A DNA stretch of 64,000 bases. It comes from JBKCUI01 sp052161625 (GTDB lineage: Bacteria; Planctomycetota; Planctomycetia; Pirellulales; Pirellulaceae). Each line of letters starts with the position of its first letter. The stretch's first letter is position 1. The translations under genes were made by a program, and so were the position numbers. Under the pieces are notes generated by a model. The model was not told where the DNA came from and did not search any database. It was given only the letters and a program-made list of their open reading frames with translations. The stretch is from the NCBI GenBank assembly GCA_052161625.1, contig CP197412.1. The stretch is one strand, 5' to 3'. Shown here in pieces: positions 34,886 through 44,193 of the stretch.

Positions 34886-35350
34886 ATGATGCTGTCGAAG
34901 ATCGACTGGGTACTGCGTTCCAAAGCTATTTGGATGCGGATTGGAGGTTCTGATAGTAGGGTCTTCGTGTCCGAAGATAGTGGACGGGCACGAGAGCTTG
35001 TTGAGTGGGCGGCAGAATTCAACAATTTTGAAATTCCGCCTCAAGCTGCGAGGCAGCTCAAAGATTTGTTGTATTATTGCTCTGCAGAGACTTCGGTTCG
35101 CTTCATGCTTCCTATGATGTGGGCTGTATTGAACAACAGAATTGCTACTGACTCCGTGTCGCTTGCAATTACTTCGTGTGTGAAACGGCTATCAGATCCT
35201 GTCACACGGAGAATGTTGCCAGAAAATTTCCTTGAACAAATGAAGGCTTATTTTGAAATACTCGAAGTGGAGAGAGGATTTTTACTAGCTGAAGAAGCAG
35301 ATGCTCTGCATTCAATTTGCTCCGCAGAATTAGAAGATCATGAGCAGTGA
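34886..35350 (+). CDS. hypothetical protein, candidate immunity partner of the RHS tip
   Basis: A 154-residue soluble protein, 3 bp after the RHS-tip stop, beginning 'MMLSKIDWVLRS' (a second ATG is one codon later). It has an acidic C-terminus ('EEADALHSI...ELEDHEQ'), looks mostly helical, has no signal peptide and no membrane segment. I do not recognise the family. It is AT-richer than surrounding genes and codes many AGA/ATT/TTT codons, like the toxin-like tip, which suggests shared foreign origin. A small gene right after an RHS tip is normally the immunity gene, so that role is inferred from position only. Confidence 0.6.
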   Translation: MMLSKIDWVLRSKAIWMRIGGSDSRVFVSEDSGRARELVEWAAEFNNFEIPPQAARQLKDLLYYCSAETSVRFMLPMMWAVLNNRIATDSVSLAITSCVKRLSDPVTRRMLPENFLEQMKAYFEILEVERGFLLAEEADALHSICSAELEDHEQ

Positions 35351-35530
35351 TATTCGTTCACCAATAAGAACTAAACCAACTCATTAAACGGATCCGTCGA
35401 TGCGGGGGCACGGGGATCACCGAAATTGGTTTTCCCCTTCATTTTCTCTATGGTTTTTTTGTGGGAGTAATTCCCCCGAGTCTATCGCTCGAAGGGCCGC
35501 AAGATGGCGGCCAACGAGCCGCTTGCGAGC

Positions 35531-35918
35531 AAGAAGGGTGCCTTCGCCTTTCGCTCGATCGCATTGTGTTCTTAGTCCCGGTAGGGACGGAAGAGAATAG
35601 CCCAGCCTTTCAAGGCTGGGTTTGGGGATAATCATCGCGTCAGTCCCGTTAGGGACGAAAGAAAACGCAGCGAAACGGACGATGAGGCACCCACGCAATC
35701 GGGGCGTTTACCAATCGCTTTGGAATGTACGCATTATCACCGACGACATGAGAGCAACTCCGCGCTTCTCCGCGGTTGACCGTCACCGATTTCATACCAA
35801 AACAGCGAAAGCGATAGGTCGTGGGTAGTGCACTGGAGCAACGGGGCGAAGAAGGGCTTACCGCGGAGATCGCAGAGAAGCGCGGAGGGGGAATGATGAG
35901 GAATAGGAGATAGCCACC
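35531..35918 (+). repeat. ~388-bp direct repeat, copy B
   Basis: Second copy of the repeat at 33334-33730. It holds the same palindromes at 35575-35588, 35601-35620 and 35643-35656. The long inverted-repeat arms are at 35758-35776 and 35860-35887; arm 1 is 9 bp shorter than in copy A. Unlike copy A, no start codon follows its end, so no gene uses its RBS-like end. Confidence 0.92.
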
Positions 35919-36193
35919 CTTTGGGAGTGATCGAGTCGAACCAAGCTTATGACATTGCACATTCTCCCCCTCATCCCCAGCCCTTCTCCCCCGCAGAGCC
36001 GGGGGCGAAGGGGGCGAGAATTATCGAGGATGAAATCCTCGGATCGAAAACACTGCAGGGGGAGGGGACGGAAAGGCTCAATAGAGCTCCGGCGCTGCAG
36101 GACATTCGCTCCTGTTCCCAAGACCATCTTGTCGCGTGTCTGGCCTTGAAAAGCAAAATGAAGAACGACTGCTTGGCTTCACCTTTGGAAGTG

Positions 36194-36223
36194 CGTGTAC
36201 GCCTGCCGGCTGACTGTTAAACG
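36194..36223 (-). repeat. right 30-bp inverted repeat of the RHS-tip segment
   Basis: Reads cgtttaacagtcagccg on the minus strand. It matches the left copy at 33248-33277 at 27 of 30 positions by eye. Confidence 0.75.
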
Positions 36224-36460
36224 ATTTGTCTGGCTAGCAGTTGTGCGTTCGTTCAAGTGCATCGACAAGGTTTTTTAAACAGTAGCCGTTTGGTTCCGGT
36301 ATGTCCTGAAAGGCCTTCAGAAAGTAGCTGGGATAAGCCAATAACCAGAGGGTAAGCTTACGGCCAAGAAGTAATGCCGCGTCACCCAGGGTTGGTCACC
36401 CGATGGGACCGCTTCAGGAGGGGCGTTCGGCGAACGAAGCTTTGGGGAAATAAAAGAAAG

Positions 36461-36535
<75 letters not shown>

Positions 36536-36683
36536 ATGCGGTTTTTGGCCGAATGCGAGCATGGTAGACTCTCCTCTTCCTACCGTCAACTGTCAAAAGT
36601 TTCGGAGCTTTTCGACCTTGACCGGCCCGGCCTATATCCCGTACTCGCCAGGGATCGGAAACTTCTGGAAACGACGGAGAACC

Positions 36684-37754
36684 ATGCGAATTTTCTTGCT
36701 TTTTGCCCCCGGAGGGGTCGTGCGGGAACTGTGCCGAACAGGACATGACGTGTTCGCTTGCAATTGCAGCACCGAGTTTCTGGATATGACCCCTTTCGCC
36801 CCTCGGTTTCAAAGCCATTGGATTCACGCTCATCAGAAACTTTCACCGACCGCCATTCGCGAGATTCGGCAACGAATCGAGCAATTTCAGCCAGATGTGA
36901 TCCAATCCTTTACCCCGTTTGGGCTCGCTTGGGCGAATCTGGCTCAAGGTTGGTCGCCATTGTCCCGCGCTCGGCAGGCAGCGGTCGTTTCGTTTCGGGG
37001 GATCACCAAACGGCTCTCCAGGTTCGATCCTGCAAATTGGTTGACCTTCTTTCACCCTCGCGTCCGCTGGCATGCGTGCGAGTCGTTGGCTGTCCAAGCT
37101 TCGATGGTCCAATCCGGCTTTCCCATCTCCAGGTGTCCGGTGACCTACAACACGGTCTCCATTGGCCCTCCTTCCCAGACGTCGGCCGACACGCGAGCCG
37201 CTTGGCGCATCCCCCAAGACCGTTTCCTTTTCGGTACCATTGCGACGATTCGCCCGGTGAAGGGAATCGATGTATTGCTTCAAGCAATCCAGCAGAACCG
37301 CAGCGAGAAGCTTCATTGGGTCATCATGGGAAGCGGCAACGACGAAACGGTCGGGAGGCTGCTTCGCGATCCCCAGGTGCAGTCCCGGGTTACGATGCTT
37401 GGGCATGTGCATGCGGCCTCTAGCCATCTGCACGCTTTAGATGCCTTTGTCATGCCCTCCCGATCCGAAGGGCTTTGTCGATCGTTGATCGAAGCGATGT
37501 TGCAAGGTCTGCCGGCGATTGTGAGCGACGCAGGGGGGATGAAAGAATTGGTGCGTCATGGCATCGATGGATTGGTAGTGCCCAAGGAAAAGCCGGAGCT
37601 CCTATCACAAGCCATGTCTCAATTATCCGATTCTCCCCACGTATCTGCCATGGGAAGTTCGGCTCGCGACCATGCCCAGCAGCTTTGTGGAGCCGATAAA
37701 GTCACCGAGAAACTGCTGGCAATTTACAAGGAAGCCATTGGGTCGCAGAGATAG
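36684..37754 (+). CDS. GT4-family glycosyltransferase
   Basis: A 356-residue GT-B glycosyltransferase. The C-terminal Rossmann domain has 'FGTIATIRPVKGIDVLLQA', 'WVIMGSGND', and the donor-binding 'MPSRSEGLCRSLIEAMLQGLPAIVSDAGG' (quoted in part: 'MPSRSEGLCRSLIEA') with the family ExxxxxE spacing. The N-terminal domain is short at its opening ('MRIFLLFAPGGVVREL'), lacking the usual first loop. The ATG at 36684 is chosen because the open frame upstream (from 36561) reads without family character. Sugar and acceptor unknown; no polysaccharide cluster is adjacent. Confidence 0.83.
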   Translation: MRIFLLFAPGGVVRELCRTGHDVFACNCSTEFLDMTPFAPRFQSHWIHAHQKLSPTAIREIRQRIEQFQPDVIQSFTPFGLAWANLAQGWSPLSRARQAAVVSFRGITKRLSRFDPANWLTFFHPRVRWHACESLAVQASMVQSGFPISRCPVTYNTVSIGPPSQTSADTRAAWRIPQDRFLFGTIATIRPVKGIDVLLQAIQQNRSEKLHWVIMGSGNDETVGRLLRDPQVQSRVTMLGHVHAASSHLHALDAFVMPSRSEGLCRSLIEAMLQGLPAIVSDAGGMKELVRHGIDGLVVPKEKPELLSQAMSQLSDSPHVSAMGSSARDHAQQLCGADKVTEKLLAIYKEAIGSQR

Positions 37755-37790
37755 GCAACCTGTTGGAAGTGCTCGAAGATTACCCGCGTT

Positions 37791-39203
37791 CTATCGAAGC
37801 GATTCGAGGTGTTTCGTCAGCGCCAACGTGAGCTTGGCGGTGTCGCTTCCAAACGACTGTTGAAACATTTCCCACCGCGCAGCCGCTCCACTTTCTCCGA
37901 AAGGCTCTAATTGGCCAACGCGTCGCAGGTACTGTGAAAAGTTCTTCGGATGAGTGGTGGAAAGGAAGTGGGTCAATCCCCATCCCAATGCGTAGGCCTC
38001 GTCCGGAGTTTGCTCGAATGCGTTGTCATTGCGTAGCAGGCTCTCCAAGATTTTTTTCGTTTGCGCAGGGTCCGTTGCGAGCCGTTTGCATGCCGCCTTC
38101 CTTTCGGCTGGCCAAGGGGACAGATGATGGTTCGTCGGCTCCGCATACCGGGGCGCTTCGAACATCGTCGCGAACCCTTCTGCGAGCCACAATGGGGTTG
38201 CAGCGCATCGCTGGTGCAACCCGTAGTTAAACGCGAGTTGATGTGCCGCTTCGTGGCAAATCGTCTCCACCGTATTTTGGGATTCGCCCGTTTTGGGCGT
38301 GTCGAATAGGACGATGCGATTGGACTTCTGCGAATAGATCCCCACACACGTCTCCGGAACAGCGATGTCATGGGTCCGGCAGTACTGTTGGAATTCGGTC
38401 TGGCTCCCGAGTATCACCGCGACGAGGGGAAACGGGAGTTCGCGCGTTGCCAGACCATAATGGCGACAGAATTGTCTCATGGAAGCTTGCAAGCTTCGGA
38501 ACTTCTCGCCCCAAAAAGCGCTCCCGCTGGTACGTGTCACAAACAGATAGGGTTGTTCCCATCGAACTTGAAATCCCCCTCCAAACTCTTGTCGCAGGCT
38601 GGTTGCCATTTCCGATACGGGAGCGGGTGCAAAGGCTCTATCCAGAACAAGTTCGCCAGTAACTTCCTTAACGGGTGTTTGCTGGATCGCACCGTTCTTT
38701 TGCAATACCCAGATCTCATCGGAGAATCGGGCGATGGGAATGCCATCGATCGCGCCAAAACGTGTTTGAAGTCTTAGTACGGGGAGCTGCGGGGAGGTGC
38801 GGGCTGGGGGCGTCTCGATCGGAGGGGACGTCGAGGAGTGAGGCTCGAGATTGGGTCCTGGGGTGGAGACCAGACGTTCGGGAGGGAGGGGCGCGGTGCG
38901 GGCGGTTGTGGGGTCGGTGGTAGATTCGAGAGGGGGCGCCGAGCGATCCTGGGGAAGTGCGCTCGAATCCGACTCGGGCGTTGAGGTTTGGTTCGATGGC
39001 GTGCTAGGAGAATCGCTCGGGAGGGGGGCATTCGACGAGCTTTGAGTGAGCTTATGGCGAATCCATGCACCCGTGAGAGGGTGATAGAAGAGCGTGACCC
39101 CAGCACCAGGGAGTGCGAGAGCTCCCAGGATCAGCACGAACAGGTTGTTCGCGGCCCGAACGGGGGTGCTAGATCGAAAGGGTGCATTGGGATGAGAAGA
39201 CAT
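37791..39203 (-). CDS. membrane-anchored DUF1570/peptidase-MA-type gluzincin
   Basis: A 470-residue protein with one N-terminal transmembrane helix (about 19-40), a Pro/Ser/Thr-rich linker (about 51-140) and a C-terminal metallopeptidase-like domain. The zinc motif HEAAH is at 317-321 and the third ligand E342 is in 'LWLAEGFATMFE', so the site is intact. The external domain is probably periplasmic. The substrate is unknown. The ATG at 39203 is preferred over a TTG at 39218. The same layout, with the zinc site lost, appears at the C-terminus of the cytochrome-like protein at 7-1944. Confidence 0.78.
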   Translation of the reverse strand: MSSHPNAPFRSSTPVRAANNLFVLILGALALPGAGVTLFYHPLTGAWIRHKLTQSSSNAPLPSDSPSTPSNQTSTPESDSSALPQDRSAPPLESTTDPTTARTAPLPPERLVSTPGPNLEPHSSTSPPIETPPARTSPQLPVLRLQTRFGAIDGIPIARFSDEIWVLQKNGAIQQTPVKEVTGELVLDRAFAPAPVSEMATSLRQEFGGGFQVRWEQPYLFVTRTSGSAFWGEKFRSLQASMRQFCRHYGLATRELPFPLVAVILGSQTEFQQYCRTHDIAVPETCVGIYSQKSNRIVLFDTPKTGESQNTVETICHEAAHQLAFNYGLHQRCAATPLWLAEGFATMFEAPRYAEPTNHHLSPWPAERKAACKRLATDPAQTKKILESLLRNDNAFEQTPDEAYALGWGLTHFLSTTHPKNFSQYLRRVGQLEPFGESGAAARWEMFQQSFGSDTAKLTLALTKHLESLR

Positions 39204-39471
39204 GATCGACCTCGGCAATCCAGGGGCTTGTCAGGCGAAGCGAGTCGTGCACACCGAAGTGGGCTGCGGTAACCGTTCCAATATTGCAAACTTAGTATGT
39301 CGTTCCGATTGTTTCGGCCCCGCAATGCGAGAAGGCCGCAGCTTGCCTCAGGATCTTTAATGCTCGGTGGCAGTTCTGCCGAATACTCCGAGGCGGATCG
39401 TTGTAACAGCCGGTTTGCAGCAACCCGAATAGCCAGCAAAACCGTTATCCCCGGCACGACTCGAGCGGAAC

Positions 39472-41646
39472 ATGAAGAATCAAGTCAAGCTTTGTATTGT
39501 TCTCCACAACCATCAGCCCAATGGTAATTTCGATGGAGTCATCGAGCAGGCTTATCAAGACAGCTATCTTCCCTTCTTGAATGTCTTTGAGCCATTCGGG
39601 AATTTGAAAGTCGCGTTGCACACATCCGGTCCGTTGATGTTGTGGCTTGAGGAGCGGCATCCGGAGTACTTGGATCGTGTCAAGCGATTGGTTCATGCGG
39701 GGCGGATTGAGATTGTCGGCGGTCCCTTTTATGAGCCGATCCTGACCATGCTTCCGAGTCGGGATCGAATCGGACAGATAACGCGATACACACGCTGGTT
39801 GCAGGATCGGTTCGATACCGTCATTGCGGGTATGTGGATGCCGGAACGGGTTTGGGAAAGCCAACTCGTGCGAGATTTGGTACCGGCGGGCATGCAATAC
39901 ACCATTCTCGACGATTATCACTTTCGAGCGGCGGGCTGGACGGACCCTCAACTGACCAACTATTTCCTCACCGAAGACGATGGTCATGTACTGCGGGTCT
40001 TTCCAGGGAGCGAACGACTCCGTTATCTGATTCCATTTGCGTCTCCGATCGAGACGATCCAGTACTGCCGGGAAGTCGCGGAGAGAACACCGGGGGCCGT
40101 CTTGGTCTTCGGAGACGATGGCGAGAAATTTGGCACCTGGCCCAATACGAAAGAGCATGTTTACGAGCGAGGTTGGTTGCAGCAATTCTTTGAACTGCTC
40201 GACAGCAATCGCGATTGGCTCGAGATGTCGACCCCGTCGGAGGTGATCACAGAGACATTGCCGCGCGGGACGGTTTACCTTCCAGATTGTTCGTACCGAG
40301 AGATGACCGAATGGGCCTTGCCCGTCGAGCGGCAATCGGCCTACGACGCGATTGTTCACGAATTGCAATGCGACTCCCGCTGGCCTCAAATTCATCCGTT
40401 TCTGCGGGGTGGTTTCTGGCGCAATTTCCGCGTGAAGTACTCCGAAGCGAATGAAATGTATTGCCGGATGCTCGATGTGAGTCGCAAGCTGGAGTTTGCC
40501 CGTCGCAGCAACCAGGACAAGCGGTTGTTGAGCGAGGCAGAAGATCATCTCTATCGCGCTCAATGCAATTGTCCGTATTGGCACGGCGCGTTTGGAGGAA
40601 TCTATCTTCCGCACTTGCGCAACGCGACCTACAAGGAGCTAATCGCTGCCGACAATATCTTGGATCGTCTTTCCAATCCTGCAGACGAATGGGTGGATGT
40701 CACCACCGAAGACTACAACAAAGATCTGTTCCCCGAGATCCGCTTGGCGAACGGCCAATTGATTTCCTACTTCGCACCGTCCAAAGGCGGAATGCTTTAC
40801 GAGTTGGATGTCCGAGGGATCGAACACAATTTGTTAGCGAGCATCCAGCGTCGACCAGAACCCTATCATGCCAAGGTGCTGGCAGGAGCGACAGAAAACC
40901 ACTCAGGTGCATCGAGTATCCATGATCGCGTGGTGTTCAAGCAAGAGGGGCTCCACGAACGCGTTCAGTACGATCGATATCCTCGCAAGTCATTGATGGA
41001 TCATTTCTTCGATGACCAGATTTCGGTTCAGCAAGTTCGCGACGGGGATGCGATCGAGCGAGGCGATTTTGTCGAGCTTCCGTTTGATGCCAAATTGCGT
41101 CGAGGAAGTGGAAAGATTCAAGTTCAAATGAAGCGAACCGGTAACGCTTGGGGGACGCCATTGACCTTGACCAAGGGGATCACTTTGTTCGCAGGTTCGC
41201 ATGCACTGGAGATCACCTATCTCATCGAGGGCCTGCCCCAGGATCGATCCTTTCACTTCGGCGTCGAGTTCAATTTCGCAGGGATGCCCTCCGGAGCGGA
41301 CGATCGCTTCTTTTACGATGAGAGAGCCGAACGAATGGGGCATCTCGGATCGACCTTGAGTTTGGAGGGACGCGATTATCTGGGGATGATCGATCAATGG
41401 CTCGGGGCCAATATCCAGATGACATGGAATCGGCCGACGAATCTTTGGTGTTTCCCAGTCGAGACCGTGAGTCAAAGCGAGGGTGGCTTCGAGCTGGTGC
41501 ATCAATCGGTTTGTGTGCTTCCCCACTGGAATGTGGTGGGAGATGCCCAAGGTCGTTGGTGCGTCTCGATGGATTTGATTGCGACCTGCGAGCATGAGCC
41601 CAACTCGCGCGCCGCGCAATTATCGTTTGCCAACGCCAGTTTTTAG
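39472..41646 (+). CDS. GH57 4-alpha-glucanotransferase/alpha-amylase-type enzyme
   Basis: A 724-residue enzyme of glycoside hydrolase family 57. The N-terminal barrel begins 'LCIVLHNHQPNGNFD' (NHQP is the first GH57 block). The likely nucleophile is E88 in 'GGPFYEPI' and the acid/base D215 in 'VFGDDGEKFG'. DUF1925- and DUF1926-like beta domains fill residues ~300-720. Length and order match Thermococcus litoralis-type 4-alpha-glucanotransferases (about 660 residues). No signal peptide, so it probably remodels intracellular glycogen-type glucan. No glycogen genes are adjacent. Confidence 0.87.
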   Translation: MKNQVKLCIVLHNHQPNGNFDGVIEQAYQDSYLPFLNVFEPFGNLKVALHTSGPLMLWLEERHPEYLDRVKRLVHAGRIEIVGGPFYEPILTMLPSRDRIGQITRYTRWLQDRFDTVIAGMWMPERVWESQLVRDLVPAGMQYTILDDYHFRAAGWTDPQLTNYFLTEDDGHVLRVFPGSERLRYLIPFASPIETIQYCREVAERTPGAVLVFGDDGEKFGTWPNTKEHVYERGWLQQFFELLDSNRDWLEMSTPSEVITETLPRGTVYLPDCSYREMTEWALPVERQSAYDAIVHELQCDSRWPQIHPFLRGGFWRNFRVKYSEANEMYCRMLDVSRKLEFARRSNQDKRLLSEAEDHLYRAQCNCPYWHGAFGGIYLPHLRNATYKELIAADNILDRLSNPADEWVDVTTEDYNKDLFPEIRLANGQLISYFAPSKGGMLYELDVRGIEHNLLASIQRRPEPYHAKVLAGATENHSGASSIHDRVVFKQEGLHERVQYDRYPRKSLMDHFFDDQISVQQVRDGDAIERGDFVELPFDAKLRRGSGKIQVQMKRTGNAWGTPLTLTKGITLFAGSHALEITYLIEGLPQDRSFHFGVEFNFAGMPSGADDRFFYDERAERMGHLGSTLSLEGRDYLGMIDQWLGANIQMTWNRPTNLWCFPVETVSQSEGGFELVHQSVCVLPHWNVVGDAQGRWCVSMDLIATCEHEPNSRAAQLSFANASF

Positions 41647-41731
41647 CAACCAAGCAACAGGCTTCGCACCATGCGATCATCGCTTGGATTTCGATCGAAG
41701 CCATCCCGGGAAGTCATTGGAGGTTCGGAAA

Positions 41732-41920
41732 ATGCAATTGTCACCGATCGTATCGCAAACACTCGATGTCGTTCGCAAGAGCGCCGAGAGCGATCAAGCT
41801 ATCGCGACCGCGTTGATGGCGAAGCAACAAAGCGTGGCCAAGCAGCAGGGGGAGGCGATCGTCGAATTGATCCAGTCGATCCCCACCGCTCCTTCGCGCG
41901 GAATCGACGTCAAGGCCTAG
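41732..41920 (+). CDS. small YjfB-like putative motility protein
   Basis: A 62-residue protein from the ATG at 41732, with GGAGG about 9 bp upstream. It is Gln/Ala-rich and helical ('ATALMAKQQSVAKQQGEA', 'IVELIQSIP'), like the short YjfB family annotated as putative motility proteins. The match is from pattern only. An open frame continues upstream into the GH57 gene but lacks character. Confidence 0.55.
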   Translation: MQLSPIVSQTLDVVRKSAESDQAIATALMAKQQSVAKQQGEAIVELIQSIPTAPSRGIDVKA

Positions 41921-41924
41921 AAGG

Positions 41925-42575
41925 CTACCGGCTGGAGCTAGGTTTGCTCGCCGCACCTTTTTGTTGTTCCAAGACGACGGCTGCCTCGCGCGCTTCCAGC
42001 AAGGCCTTCATGGCGCTTTCGCGACGGCCTTCCGGCAGGGCTTTCCAAGCCTGCGTGTAGTACATCTCCACGGTGGACCATCTTTGTTTCCGCCGAGCTT
42101 CATCTGCAAGATTCAGATAGTATTGGGCATCGTCGAGCGCTTTGCGATCGTCGACGGGTGAATGGCTCATCGCCATCAAGTATGCGTAGCTCGGGGGCAC
42201 GTCGTAGGACGCCTTGGAGCGGATCGAGTTGGACTGAACTTTGGTAGGGGTGATCGCCAGTTTGGTCTGTTTGGGTTGGGTCTGCGACCGAATCATGCGA
42301 TCTAGCTCGTCGAGATCGATGATGGTTGTGTGGATGGACGTGCCGATCGCACTGCGCGATTGTCCGGAAGCGGTTCCGGCCGGGTTGCGAGAGCTGCCGG
42401 TATTGCCGCGTCCGTACCCACCCAGGTAGGCGCCTCCCGAATCGGGTACTAACGCTCCGCCAGAGATGGAGAACGTTCCCAGTGTTGGAAGCTGGACGAC
42501 TTGACCGATGGCATGTGCAGACGGAAATAGGCCTAGCACTACCAAGACCGAAAAGAGGGTATCCATCCTGGACAT
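41925..42575 (-). CDS. exported protein of unknown function
   Basis: A 216-residue protein with a signal peptide ('MDTLFSVLVVLGLFPSAHA' from the second Met), a Gly/Ser-rich segment (about 38-75, 'GGYGRGNTGSS'), and a helical C-terminus with a TPR-like half ('YYLNLADEARRKQRWSTVEMYY', quoted in part: 'YYLNLADEARRKQ'). It ends in a Ser/Lys tail. I do not recognise the family. It is convergent with the YjfB-like gene with a 4-bp gap and lies 60 bp downstream of the zinc-ribbon gene. Confidence 0.65.
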   Translation of the reverse strand: MSRMDTLFSVLVVLGLFPSAHAIGQVVQLPTLGTFSISGGALVPDSGGAYLGGYGRGNTGSSRNPAGTASGQSRSAIGTSIHTTIIDLDELDRMIRSQTQPKQTKLAITPTKVQSNSIRSKASYDVPPSYAYLMAMSHSPVDDRKALDDAQYYLNLADEARRKQRWSTVEMYYTQAWKALPEGRRESAMKALLEAREAAVVLEQQKGAASKPSSSR

Positions 42576-42635
42576 AGATGCGTTGGCCTTCGAAAGAAGA
42601 GAGAGCTGACGACCGAGAAGCGAGAAGAGACCGAG

Positions 42636-43511
42636 TTAGATCCGCGGCATGGCATAACCGAGTAGGATGCCGCCGAGGAGCGAGGAGACCCAATAAATGA
42701 TAACCGTGGTAACGAGGTTCTTGGTGAACAGTCTCGAAAACATGTAGTAAAGAATGTAAAAAGGAACGAACATCGACAGGAGGCCTTGCTTCGCCGACTC
42801 TTTGAATGCGGTGATGAGAATAGCCAACGAGGCAAAGATCGAGATGGCGACCATGGCAGCGCCAAAGGAGCCCGACATCACCGTCAGGTAGGTTGCGGAC
42901 TGGATGCGGCGGAGCAATTCGATGGACGATGTTTTCCCGGAGGTGGCGGCATCCATTTTGATCGCGAGCCCGGCGATGAAGATCACGATTCCCGCCAAGA
43001 TGCTGAACATCATCCACCACGGGGCTCCGGCACCGAGGAGTCGCTTTTCGGTGGCTTGCTCCCGTTCCATCATTTCGGCGGCTTCGTTGAGGTGTTTGTT
43101 CCCAAACTTCTTCTGTGCCTTGGCCTGAAATCCATCGAGCTTTTTCCCTTCTGCCAAATTCAATCCGCAATGGATGCAGAGGACGGCGCGGGGATCCAAA
43201 GGCGAGTCGCAGGAGGGGCACATCTTGCCCGTCTTGGTCACTAGTCCCACGTCGTCGAAGAGACCGGCGAGGTTTGAATTGGGGGCGGGGGAAGCCGAAC
43301 CCGCGGCCGAGGTCTTGGCGGAGGTCTTAGGAGTGGCCTCCGAAGTGGCCTTGGGAGCGGCCGCCCCAGTCGTCGATGCGGCAACCGGATTCCCTTGGCT
43401 TGCAGGGACCTTCAAGACCCCTTTGCATTTGGGGCAACGTCCACTCTTGCCAGCCATTTCGTCGGGAACGGAAAGGGACTGGCCGCATTGGCAGGTGACA
43501 CGGATCGGCAT
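42636..43511 (-). CDS. zinc-ribbon membrane protein
   Basis: A 291-residue protein. It begins with a zinc-binding motif 'CQCG...CPKCKG' (C8, C10, C27, C30), followed by an Ala/Pro/Ser linker, a second zinc ribbon 'CPSCDSPL...CIHCG' and four hydrophobic helices in the last ~130 residues. This composite of one or two zinc ribbons plus helices recurs in planctomycete genomes as uncharacterised proteins. Function unknown; a membrane sensor or scaffold is possible. Confidence 0.7.
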   Translation of the reverse strand: MPIRVTCQCGQSLSVPDEMAGKSGRCPKCKGVLKVPASQGNPVAASTTGAAAPKATSEATPKTSAKTSAAGSASPAPNSNLAGLFDDVGLVTKTGKMCPSCDSPLDPRAVLCIHCGLNLAEGKKLDGFQAKAQKKFGNKHLNEAAEMMEREQATEKRLLGAGAPWWMMFSILAGIVIFIAGLAIKMDAATSGKTSSIELLRRIQSATYLTVMSGSFGAAMVAISIFASLAILITAFKESAKQGLLSMFVPFYILYYMFSRLFTKNLVTTVIIYWVSSLLGGILLGYAMPRI

Positions 43512-43782
43512 TCTCAGGGATTCCAGGGAAAAGTTCGACGTTTACACCCGTCTATTCTGAGCTGCGATCGCGTGGGAAACAATGAGCCTGCAAGGATTTG
43601 TGGCGAATTCCCGACGGCAAACGGCCGAGGCAGAAAACAGAATGGCACACGGATTGCTCCGAGGAACTTCCTCCCGATTTGGGCGTGCCGTTTTGGCGTA
43701 GCCCATTCGCATTCGAGGCTTCGTGCCGCCAACCGTCAATTGAAGTTCCCTTTCCGATACACCCTCAACGGAGTCCTACTAC

Positions 43783-44097
43783 ATGGCCGCAACAAAAGAG
43801 AAGTCCAAGGTCAAGCTTGTTCCGCTCGGAGATCGCATCGTCGTTCAACGCGAAGTATCCCAGGAAAAGACAAGCGGAGGAATTTTCTTGCCAGATAGCG
43901 CCAAGGATCGCCCCACCCGCGGCAAAGTGGTTAGCGTCGGCGATGGCCGCATGCTCGAAAATGGCAGTCGATCGGTGTTGCAAGTCAAAGTAGGGGATCT
44001 TGTTCTCTTCACCAGCTATGCAGGGGAGAACATCGAGGTCGACGGGGAAGAATATCTCTTGATGAACGAAAGCGAAGTTCTTGCCATTCTCGGCTAA
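43783..44097 (+). CDS. groES: co-chaperonin GroES
   Basis: Lid of the GroEL folding chamber. The 104-residue protein has 'VKLVPLGDRIVVQRE', the mobile loop 'EKTSGGIFLPDSAKDRP' and 'GDLVLFTSYAGENIEVDGEEYL' (quoted in part: 'GDLVLFTSYAG'). The N-terminus is a few residues longer than E. coli's. An RBS-like 'acggagt' precedes the ATG. No CIRCE element was found upstream, so HrcA control is not supported here. Confidence 0.96.
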   Translation: MAATKEKSKVKLVPLGDRIVVQREVSQEKTSGGIFLPDSAKDRPTRGKVVSVGDGRMLENGSRSVLQVKVGDLVLFTSYAGENIEVDGEEYLLMNESEVLAILG

Positions 44098-44193
44098 TCC
44101 CGGTCCGTTCTACACCGAGCGCTCGGTTTCAGTCCAAAACAGCACAACTTCCAAAACAATACAACTTAATAGTTACATACGGAGTATTTTTCG

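Larger units (their letters stand above)
35351..36460. other. 1.1-kb repeat-rich region without genes
   Basis: After the candidate immunity gene come an AT-rich stretch, 'gggccgcaagatggcggcc'-type hairpin sequence (about 35494-35512), direct repeat B, a GC-rich imperfect hairpin near 35970-36020 built on 'cttctcccccgc...gggggcgaag', and the right inverted repeat. From 36224 to 36460 nothing is recognisable up to the tRNA. Open frames here are not protein-like. Confidence 0.6.

Noticed and set aside
33334..35918. CRISPR array suggested by repeated short palindromes
   Set aside because: Only two long copies exist with no regular spacer pattern and no cas genes.
43560..43782. CIRCE operator upstream of groES
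   Set aside because: No TTAGCACTC-N9-GAGTGCTAA-like inverted repeat was found in the region.
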